DNA from: Chloroflexota bacterium
GTDB taxonomy: Bacteria > Chloroflexota > Limnocylindria > QHBO01
DNA length: 7,971 nt
NCBI GenBank assembly: GCA_024636135.1
Contig: JAGXHP010000181.1
Coordinates: 1 to 7,971 of the forward strand
Direction: 5' to 3'
The position numbers were made by a program, and so were the translations under genes. Below are positions 1 through 4,933 of the stretch, one piece after another. Under the pieces are notes generated by a model. The model searched no databases, was not told the origin of the DNA, and worked only from the letters and a program-made list of their open reading frames with translations. Position 1 is the stretch's first letter. Each line of letters begins with the position of its first letter.

Positions 1-914
1 AGATCCCGCGCCAGCGCCCGCAGCTCGTCCGAGTCAGTGAGGACGACGTGGGCGTCCGCGGGCAGATGGTCCGCGGCCGGCCCGGCGGTCAGGACCGCGG
101 CCCAGGTCTCGGCTGCCTCGCCGAGCTCGCCCTGCTCCAGCCGCGCCGCGTCCTCGCGCAGCATGTCGGTCCGCGGCTCCGAGCGGCCGGCGATCGACTC
201 CCAGCCGTCCTCGGGCAGGAACTCCGATGCCGGGAGCAGGTCGGCGTTCTCGAGGCGGCGCCGAGACGCCTGGGACATCGGGTCGAAGCTGCGGATCGAC
301 TCGATCTCGTCACCGAACTGCTCGATCCTGATCGGCTCGGAAGCGCCGGGCGGCCACGCATCGACCAGGCCACCGCGATGCGCGAACTCGCCGATGCCGG
401 TCACCTCCACCGATGGCTCGTACCCCCCGGCGACCAGTGCGGCCAGCAGATCACGCTGGCCGATGCGAGCCCCGACGGTCAGCTTCCGGCGGGCTGCCTG
501 CAGCTGCATCACGCCGAGCGTGCGCTGGACGAGGGCGAGCAGCGACGCGACCACCACCAGTCCCGGCTCCGAACCCAGGGCGGCGAGGACGCTCAGCCGA
601 TCCGCGGACTCGTCGTGCTCGGGCAGCGCACGCTCAAGCGGAAGCGCGCCGCGCTCCGGGAAGAGACGCAGGCTTCCACCCTTCATCCACCCGGCGAGAT
701 CATCCGCGAGCCGGTGAGCCTCCTCGTCGGTCCGCGTGACGATCACGAGCGCCCGCTCCGCCCTGAGCCCCGCCCGCCGCGCGGCGAGATGCGCCGCGCG
801 AGCGACGCCGGGCACACGAAGGACGCCCGGATCCGGCTGACTGGGCCGGAGGGCGTCGACAAGCGCTGCAACGCGGCCATCTCCGCCGCGCGAGGAAGAC
901 ATGGAGGCTGCCAT
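1..914 (-). CDS. mfd: Transcription-repair coupling factor Mfd, N-terminal part (runs off the left edge)
   Basis: Mfd is an ATP-dependent DNA translocase that removes RNA polymerase stalled at lesions and recruits UvrA for nucleotide excision repair. About 304 codons of a protein usually near 1150 aa are present; the polymerase-interaction and translocase domains lie outside the window. The UvrB-like module is clear. Residues ~85-134 hold the motif region around LPLERALPEH and the following ADRLSVLAAL helix. Residues ~164-216 hold the diagnostic strand set GGYEPSVEVTGIGEFAHRGG, then a VDAWPPG turn and FGDEIESIRSFDP. The start taken is ATG at 914, 18 bp after the pth stop and in the same frame as pth. 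A second ATG at 902 (codon 5) is a real alternative, because a TACCAT hexamer (918-913) lies 10 nt upstream of it. No good Shine-Dalgarno is visible for either. It is probably cotranscribed with pth. Confidence 0.93.
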   Translation of the reverse strand, partial: MAASMSSSRGGDGRVAALVDALRPSQPDPGVLRVPGVARAAHLAARRAGLRAERALVIVTRTDEEAHRLADDLAGWMKGGSLRLFPERGALPLERALPEHDESADRLSVLAALGSEPGLVVVASLLALVQRTLGVMQLQAARRKLTVGARIGQRDLLAALVAGGYEPSVEVTGIGEFAHRGGLVDAWPPGASEPIRIEQFGDEIESIRSFDPMSQASRRRLENADLLPASEFLPEDGWESIAGRSEPRTDMLREDAARLEQGELGEAAETWAAVLTAGPAADHLPADAHVVLTDSDELRALARD

Positions 915-932
915 GGTAGCCGTCCGAACCGA

Positions 933-1508
933 CTACTCGACGTCGACCCCGTTGAATGCGCTCATCGCCGCCTCGACTCCCTCGGACAGCCAACGCTCGA
1001 CCGCATCGGCGCCGACGGCGACCATCTCGTCTGCCAGCTCTCGTTCATCGGGTGCGAATGTCGCAAGGACGTGATCGACGACTTCGCCGGCGCGGCCCAC
1101 GCCAACGCGCAGCCGGGCGAACTCGTTGCTGCCGAAGGTGCTGATGATGTCGCGCAGCCCGTTGTGGCCGCCAGCGGAGCCGGATCGTCGGAGCCGCACT
1201 CGGCCCAGCGGCAGGTCGATGTCGTCGCTGACGACGAGAACGTCCGTCTCGAGCTCGACCTCCGTCTGGCGCAGAGCGGCGCGCAGAGGCGCACCCGATC
1301 GGTTCATGTAGCGCATCGGCTTGACGAGGAGCACCCGTCCCACGGGCTCCGGACGCGGGACCTCCAGCAGGGCTGCGCCGTCCTTCAGGCGGCCCGCGCC
1401 GGTCTGGCTCCAGCGATCCGCGAGCAGGTCCACCACCCGGAACCCCATGTTGTGCCGCGTCAGCCGATAGCGCTCCCCGGGGTTGCCGAGGCCGCAGATG
1501 ACCTTCAT
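933..1508 (-). CDS. pth: Peptidyl-tRNA hydrolase Pth
   Basis: Cytoplasmic esterase that releases tRNA from peptidyl-tRNA that has dropped off the ribosome; usually essential. It has 191 aa, the normal bacterial length. The N-terminus MKVICGLGNPG carries the family signature, with Asn9, and catalytic His19 sits in RHNMGF. Asn69 lies in MRYMNRSG, Asp95 in SDDIDLPLG, and His115-Asn116 in AGGHNGL; these correspond to E. coli N10, H20, N68, D93 and N114. Arg66 stands where most relatives have Thr in the P-x-T-(F/Y)-M-N-x-S-G motif. The frame stays open upstream to 1766, but the extra 86 codons lie antisense to the oxidoreductase and precede a perfect Pth N-terminus, so ATG 1508 is chosen. No Shine-Dalgarno is visible; a TACCAT hexamer lies 8 nt upstream. 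mfd follows 18 bp downstream. Confidence 0.97.
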   Translation of the reverse strand: MKVICGLGNPGERYRLTRHNMGFRVVDLLADRWSQTGAGRLKDGAALLEVPRPEPVGRVLLVKPMRYMNRSGAPLRAALRQTEVELETDVLVVSDDIDLPLGRVRLRRSGSAGGHNGLRDIISTFGSNEFARLRVGVGRAGEVVDHVLATFAPDERELADEMVAVGADAVERWLSEGVEAAMSAFNGVDVE

Positions 1509-1516
1509 GGCGGCCG

Positions 1517-1522
1517 ATGGTA
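1517..1522 (-). promoter_or_regulatory. Candidate -10 box of a leaderless pth promoter
   Basis: The minus strand reads TACCAT, followed by 8 nt and then the pth ATG at 1508, so transcription would begin at or next to the start codon. It lies inside the 10-mer CGGCTACCAT, which is repeated exactly at the mfd start (913-922). No convincing -35 hexamer lies 16-18 bp upstream. The call rests on position and on the same arrangement at other genes here. Confidence 0.4.
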
Positions 1523-1570
1523 GCCGGGTGCCGCTGCGAGCCGCTGTCGGAATGACCACGGTCGCGCCGG

Positions 1571-1576
1571 TATGCT
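1571..1576 (+). promoter_or_regulatory. Candidate -10 box of a leaderless FAD-oxidoreductase promoter
   Basis: TATGCT is followed by 7 nt and then ATG 1584. This spacing predicts an mRNA that starts at the ATG. No Shine-Dalgarno is present, and no good -35 hexamer is visible at 16-18 bp. An ATG inside this hexamer (1572) is an alternative start in the same frame; if it were used, this would not be the promoter. Confidence 0.35.
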
Positions 1577-1583
1577 CTCCGCC

Positions 1584-2720
1584 ATGCGGAGCGAGATCGT
1601 CATCATCGGCGGAGGGGTCATCGGCTGCGCGAGCGCCGCGATCATGGCGAGCCGAGGGGCCCGGGTGCTGCTGGTGGAGCGCACGGACATCGCCGCCGGG
1701 GCTTCCGGACGGAACCTCGGCGCGATCCAGCACCCCTTCGACCCCGCCCTGGCACCGCTCTACCACGAGAGCCTCAGCCGCTACCGGGCACTTGCCGATG
1801 GGAGCGGCGAGTTCTCGATTGCTTCCGAACCCGCCGGCCTGCTTCTCCTGAACCGGGACGAGGAGGAGGCGGCGGCCCAGGTAGAGCGCCAGCGCGAAGC
1901 CGTGCCGGAACTCGACCCGGTGCTGCTTGGCCCGGACGATGTCGCGCGCCTCGAGCCGTCACTGAGCCCCGGGTTCGCAGCGGTTCGGCTGTCGACGGGA
2001 TTCCCGGTGCCACCGGCATCGGCAACGATGGCGTGGGCCAGGCTGGCCGAGGAGCGCGGCGCGCGCATCCGGCTGGGGCAGGCGGCGCGACCGGTCGTCG
2101 AGAACGGAGCGGTCGCAGGAGTGGAGCTCGCCGATGGCTCCCAAATCGGCGCCGACCGCGTCCTGGTCGCCGCCGGTCCATGGACCCCCGAGCTCCTTGA
2201 TCCGAGCGGCGGATGGACGCGGATCCGGGCTACCTGGGGCGTCACCGTTCAGCTCCGGCTCGACGGTGCCGCGCCGACGCATATCGTCGAAGAGGACGAG
2301 GTGGACACGATCAACCGGTCGCACACCGCGACCGCGCATGCCGTAGCGGCGGGTGATGGCGATCCGCCGTCACTCTTCAGCCTGGCCAGCGCCGGCGGTC
2401 TGAGCACGCTCGGTTCGACGTTCCTGCCCGCCGAGCCGGATCCATCGCGCGTCGCCGCGCTCCTGCTGCGTCGTGGCGTGGAGTTCCTGCCGGCCATCGG
2501 TGACGCCGAGGTCGTGGAGCGGCGCCTGTGCGCGCGGCCGCAGTCGATCGATGGACGACCGTTCATCGGCGCTGTCCCCGGGGTCAGGGGCCTGTTCGTG
2601 TGCGCGGGCCACGGGCCCTGGGGCATCAGCACCGGGCCGGCATCGGCCGCCATCGCCGCCCGCGCCATCCTGGACGGGACGGCGCCGCCACCCGAGCTGA
2701 GCGCCGGCCGCCGTCTCTGA
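1584..2720 (+). CDS. FAD-dependent oxidoreductase, DAO family (glycine/sarcosine oxidase-like)
   Basis: Predicted flavoenzyme of the D-amino-acid oxidase superfamily, which oxidises the C-N bond of amino acids or N-methyl amino acids; the substrate cannot be read from the sequence. It has 378 aa, normal for the family. An N-terminal Rossmann motif GGGVIG (9-14) is followed by Glu32 at the end of strand two, where it would bind the ADP ribose of FAD. ASGRNLGAIQH (40-50) resembles the flavin-contact segment. Residues 199-206 (GPWTPELL) match the usual GxW motif. The C-terminal FAD-binding stretch includes GRPFIGAVPG (324-333), GLFVCAGHGPWG (336-347) and STGPASA (349-355). No signal peptide or membrane helix is seen. 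ThiO, SoxB and DadA are all possible relatives, and no thi or sox genes are nearby to decide. The start is ATG 1584 or 1572; 1584 is preferred because it places the Rossmann strand directly at the N-terminus and fits the -10 box spacing. Confidence 0.85.
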   Translation: MRSEIVIIGGGVIGCASAAIMASRGARVLLVERTDIAAGASGRNLGAIQHPFDPALAPLYHESLSRYRALADGSGEFSIASEPAGLLLLNRDEEEAAAQVERQREAVPELDPVLLGPDDVARLEPSLSPGFAAVRLSTGFPVPPASATMAWARLAEERGARIRLGQAARPVVENGAVAGVELADGSQIGADRVLVAAGPWTPELLDPSGGWTRIRATWGVTVQLRLDGAAPTHIVEEDEVDTINRSHTATAHAVAAGDGDPPSLFSLASAGGLSTLGSTFLPAEPDPSRVAALLLRRGVEFLPAIGDAEVVERRLCARPQSIDGRPFIGAVPGVRGLFVCAGHGPWGISTGPASAAIAARAILDGTAPPPELSAGRRL

Positions 2721-2733
2721 CCCGCCGACTGTG

Positions 2734-2747
2734 CGTTGTGCACAACG
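2734..2747. promoter_or_regulatory. 14-bp perfect palindrome, candidate operator between the oxidoreductase and amt
   Basis: CGTTGTGCACAACG is a perfect inverted repeat centred between 2740 and 2741, 14 bp after the oxidoreductase stop and about 100 bp before amt. With no internal loop beyond TGCA and no T-tract after it, it looks more like a dimer-binding site than a terminator. A weak hairpin extended by flanking TGCG/CGCA with a bulge is possible. I cannot name the regulator. Confidence 0.4.
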
Positions 2748-2749
2748 AC

Positions 2750-2767
2750 GCAACCGTTCGGCAACCG
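2750..2767 (+). repeat. Phased direct repeat of GCAACCG upstream of amt
   Basis: GCAACCG occurs at 2750-2756 and 2761-2767, a period of 11 bp, about one helical turn. It lies just after the palindrome, which also ends in CAACG. This may be paired regulator half-sites for amt, or chance in GC-rich DNA. Confidence 0.3.
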
Positions 2768-2800
2768 CCCGTGGTCTGGCCGCCGGGTGACCGACGATCC

Positions 2801-2811
2801 TAGGCTACCTG
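2801..2811 (+). promoter_or_regulatory. Candidate -10 region of the amt promoter
   Basis: TAGGCT (2801-2806) and overlapping TACCTG (2806-2811) are both plausible -10 boxes; GGCTACC here is shared with the pth and mfd starts. Either would give a 5' UTR of about 27-33 nt that contains the AGGAG ribosome-binding site. No TTGACA-like -35 is seen at 16-18 bp, so an activator may be needed. I see no clear sigma-54 or GlnR-type site. Confidence 0.35.
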
Positions 2812-2834
2812 CACAAATCGACCCCATCCGACGC

Positions 2835-2839
2835 AGGAG
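2835..2839 (+). promoter_or_regulatory. Ribosome-binding site of amt
   Basis: AGGAG lies 6 nt before ATG 2846. It fixes the amt start and contrasts with the SD-less genes to the left. Confidence 0.75.
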
Positions 2840-2845
2840 CCCCCG

Positions 2846-4072
2846 ATGCCTTCCATCGACACCGGAGATACCGCCTGGGTGCTGATGAGCGCTGCGCTCG
2901 TCATGCTCATGACTCCCGGCCTCGCCCTGTTCTACGGCGGGCTGGTTCGCCGCAAGAACGTGCTCAGCACGATCATGCACAGCTTCTTCATTCTCGGCCT
3001 GGTCAGCGTGACGTGGGTTCTGTGGGGCTACAGCCTGGCCTTCGGACCGGACACCGGCTTCGGACTGATCGGCGGCCTCGACTGGCTGGCGCTCGAGGGT
3101 GTGACGGGAGAACCGTCCGACGTGTACGCAACGACGGTCCCGCACCTGGCCTTCATGGCCTTCCAGATGATGTTCGCGATCATCACCCCCGCACTCATCA
3201 GCGGCGCGTTCGCCGAGCGCAAGCGGTTCAAGGCATTCGTCCTGTTTGCCGTGGCGTGGTCGACCTTCGTGTACGCGCCGATCGCCCACTGGGTCTGGTC
3301 GCCCGACGGTTGGCTGTTCGGCCTCGGGGTTCTCGATTTCGCCGGCGGAACGGTGGTCCACCTGTCGAGCGGCGTCGCCGCGCTCGTCGCCGCGCTGTTC
3401 ATCGGGCGACGGACCGGCCTCGTCGAGCCCTCGACCGAGCCGCACGACGTGCCGATGACGGTGCTCGGCGCCGGCCTGCTGTGGTTCGGCTGGTTCGGCT
3501 TCAACGCCGGCAGCGCCGTCGGGGCGAACGGGCTGGCGGCAACCGCCTTCGTCACCACCAACACGGCCGCGGCCATGGCCGCGATCACGTGGGTCACCAT
3601 CAGCTGGCTGCACAAGGGCACGCCCTCAGTGCTGGGCGCGGCCATCGGCGCCGTTGCCGGCCTGGTCGCCATCACCCCGGCCGCCGGGTTCGTGACCCCC
3701 GCAGCGTCAGTCCTCATCGGCCTTGGCGTCGGCGTGGTCTGCTACGGAGCTGCCCAGCTCCGCCTGCGCGCCCGCGTCGACGACGCCCTCGATGTGTTTG
3801 CCGTGCACGGTGTGGGTGGTGCCTTTGGCGCCATCGCCACCGGCGTCTTCGCCACGTCGGCGGTCGGCGGCGTCGACGGCCTGCTGGCGGGCAATGCCGA
3901 CCAGCTCGTCACCCAGCTCGTCGGCGTGGCCGTCGTCGGCATGTACTCGGCCACGGCCACCGGCGCGATCCTGTTTCTCGTCAACCTCGTCACCCCCATC
4001 CGAGTCACCGGCGACGCCGAGGAGGCCGGACTCGACCTGGCCCAGCACGGCGAGATCGCCTACCAGCCCTAG
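2846..4072 (+). CDS. amt: Ammonium transporter, Amt/MEP/Rh family
   Basis: Trimeric inner-membrane channel for ammonium uptake. It has 408 aa and about 11 hydrophobic helices. The Amt signature LDFAGGTVVH ends at His172, and the second pore histidine is His321 in FAVHGVGG; these are the twin histidines (E. coli AmtB H168/H318). Phe106 and Phe110 in AFQMMFA match the phenylalanine gate, Trp151 matches the outer-site Trp, and Asp164 matches the conserved D160. WFGWFGFNAGSA (213-224) is another family motif. The C-tail GLDLAQHGEIAY (395-406) is the conserved cytoplasmic segment that couples to PII proteins, so control by a PII protein is likely. There is no cleavable signal peptide; the N-terminal segment is itself the first helix. 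No PII gene follows; a 40-aa membrane ORF begins 29 bp downstream. Confidence 0.97.
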   Translation: MPSIDTGDTAWVLMSAALVMLMTPGLALFYGGLVRRKNVLSTIMHSFFILGLVSVTWVLWGYSLAFGPDTGFGLIGGLDWLALEGVTGEPSDVYATTVPHLAFMAFQMMFAIITPALISGAFAERKRFKAFVLFAVAWSTFVYAPIAHWVWSPDGWLFGLGVLDFAGGTVVHLSSGVAALVAALFIGRRTGLVEPSTEPHDVPMTVLGAGLLWFGWFGFNAGSAVGANGLAATAFVTTNTAAAMAAITWVTISWLHKGTPSVLGAAIGAVAGLVAITPAAGFVTPAASVLIGLGVGVVCYGAAQLRLRARVDDALDVFAVHGVGGAFGAIATGVFATSAVGGVDGLLAGNADQLVTQLVGVAVVGMYSATATGAILFLVNLVTPIRVTGDAEEAGLDLAQHGEIAYQP

Positions 4073-4086
4073 GACGTCCACCGTAC

Positions 4087-4092
4087 AAGGAG
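4087..4092 (+). promoter_or_regulatory. Ribosome-binding site of the small membrane ORF
   Basis: AAGGAG lies 9 nt before ATG 4102. This strong site, placed in the short gap after amt, is the main evidence that the following 40-codon frame is translated. Confidence 0.7.
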
Positions 4093-4101
4093 ACAGCTGT
4101 C

Positions 4102-4224
4102 ATGGTCATCGCCGCACTCGCATCGTTCGCGCTGCTGCTCATCGCCTGGATCCTGGCCCCGAACGGAGCTCCGAAGCCAGAGCTGCCGATGGTCGAGCCG
4201 GAGGCAGCGCCGCTCGCCGCCTAG
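4102..4224 (+). CDS. Small single-helix membrane protein, function unknown (40 aa)
   Basis: I do not recognise this protein. It begins with one hydrophobic helix at residues ~1-19 (MVIAALASFALLLIAWILAP), followed by a Pro/Ala/Glu-rich tail with two lysine-poor acidic stretches, ending ...EPEAAPLAA. It lacks a lipobox or clear cleavage site, so a bitopic protein with a short tail is the simplest reading. It starts 29 bp after the amt stop with AAGGAG at 9 nt, and a strong inverted repeat follows its stop, so it is probably the last gene of an amt transcript. By analogy with small subunits such as KdpF it might bind or stabilise the transporter, but that is only inference from position and topology. 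The same reading frame stays open far back through amt because of GC-biased codon use, so frame openness alone is not evidence. Its reality rests on the ribosome-binding site, helix and placement. Confidence 0.6.
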   Translation: MVIAALASFALLLIAWILAPNGAPKPELPMVEPEAAPLAA

Positions 4225-4239
4225 CTCGATCCTGAACAG

Positions 4240-4275
4240 AACGCCCGGTGCCGACGATGAACGGCGCCGGGCGTT
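4240..4275. terminator. Bidirectional terminator-like inverted repeat between convergent genes
   Basis: A 14-bp stem (4240-4253 with 4262-4275, one G-U pair on the plus-strand RNA) closes an 8-nt loop. It sits between the small ORF stop (4224) and the ybeY stop (4294), where both converging transcripts should end. No T-run follows on the plus strand. The minus strand continues into a modestly T-containing stretch (GTTCTGTTC), so termination may be weak or need a factor. Confidence 0.6.
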
Positions 4276-4293
4276 CGCCGCGTCCGGACTCGG

Positions 4294-4881
4294 CTAGCTG
4301 CCGGTCGAGACGGCGTGGCCCGCTCGATCGAAGAGTGATCCGGGCTGCCATGCGATCTCGCGATGACGGCGGTGAAGCAGGCTGAGGACGTCCCGCTCGA
4401 GTCGGCGCATGCGCTCCTCCTCGTCGATGTCGGCGTGATCGTGGCCGAGGAGGTGCAGGGTTCCGTGGATCGCCAGCAGGACGAGCTCCTCGACGACGCC
4501 CCAGTCCCCCTCCGCTGCCTGCCGCAGTGCCTGGTCGACATCGATCACGACGTCGCCGAGCAACAGCGGCCCGGGGGGCGAGATCCCATCGTCATCGGTC
4601 AGGTGCGAGGCCTGTCCGTTGAGCGCCCATTCGTGGAGCGGGAACGAGAGCACGTCGGTCGGGCCGCGCTCGCCCATGTGGTCGAAGTTGAGGCGCTCCA
4701 TCTCGCCGTCCCCGGAGAGCGTCAGCTCGACCTCGGCCGCATCGGTGCCGTAGGCCAGGCGAACGGTCTCGCACACCGCGGATTCGAGGAGGGCCAGGGC
4801 GGCATCGGCTTCGAGCGGCTCGACCGCGTTGGCGATGCGGTCGGGTCCGACGCGGTCGTGGACAGTGACCGAGCAACCCAT
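4294..4881 (-). CDS. ybeY: Endoribonuclease YbeY (rRNA maturation factor)
   Basis: Zinc-dependent endoribonuclease used in 16S rRNA 3'-end maturation and ribosome quality control. It has 195 aa, somewhat longer than the ~155-aa E. coli protein. The zinc motif is complete: His139, His143 and His149 in HGTLHLLGHDH, followed by the usual acidic EEERM helix. Other hallmarks are NFDHMGERGPTDVLSFP (65-81) and LLGDVVIDVDQA (107-118). The extra length comes from a ~20-residue loop (83-104) and the C-terminal tail after ~173. The start is ATG 4881, 52 bp after the pgpH stop. No Shine-Dalgarno is visible, but a promoter-like TTGAGT/TACGAT pair ends 9 nt upstream, suggesting a leaderless transcript besides readthrough from pgpH. 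Confidence 0.96.
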   Translation of the reverse strand: MGCSVTVHDRVGPDRIANAVEPLEADAALALLESAVCETVRLAYGTDAAEVELTLSGDGEMERLNFDHMGERGPTDVLSFPLHEWALNGQASHLTDDDGISPPGPLLLGDVVIDVDQALRQAAEGDWGVVEELVLLAIHGTLHLLGHDHADIDEEERMRRLERDVLSLLHRRHREIAWQPGSLFDRAGHAVSTGS

Positions 4882-4890
4882 GGTCCGACC

Positions 4891-4920
4891 ATCGTAGACC
4901 TACGGGGAGCCGAGACTCAA
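4891..4920 (-). promoter_or_regulatory. Promoter of ybeY, probably leaderless
   Basis: The minus strand has TTGAGT (4920-4915), an 18-bp spacer, then TACGAT (4896-4891), 9 nt before the ybeY ATG. The predicted start site falls within about 3 nt of the ATG. It would uncouple ybeY from the upstream rpsU operon. Confidence 0.5.
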
Positions 4921-4933
4921 CTCCGAATCGCGA

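Noticed and set aside
48..1523. 491-codon open frame on the plus strand
   Set aside because: It lies antisense to both mfd and pth, whose family motifs are unmistakable. Its protein has no recognisable domain and is rich in Arg, Asp, His and Gln, as expected for a GC-rich shadow frame.
1509..1766. Upstream extension of pth to 277 codons
   Set aside because: The extra 86 codons overlap the oxidoreductase in antisense and precede a perfect Pth N-terminus (MKVICGLGNPG).
2731..2753. Intrinsic terminator after the FAD oxidoreductase
   Set aside because: The palindrome could fold only as a short stem with a TGCA loop or a bulged 7-bp stem, and no T-run follows. An operator is the better reading.
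2768..2845. Sigma-54 or GlnR-type promoter for amt
   Set aside because: I found no GG-N10-GC element with the wider consensus and no GlnR- or TnrA-like inverted site that I could defend.
2249..3613. 454-codon open frame on the minus strand
   Set aside because: It is antisense to the oxidoreductase and amt, low complexity, and crosses the intergenic region with its palindrome. The Amt twin-histidine protein on the plus strand explains the region.
3013..4101. Long plus-strand frame leading into the 40-aa ORF, as if one 403-aa protein
   Set aside because: It is an out-of-frame reading of amt, very rich in Arg. Only the last 40 codons, after the ribosome-binding site at 4087, have gene-like features.
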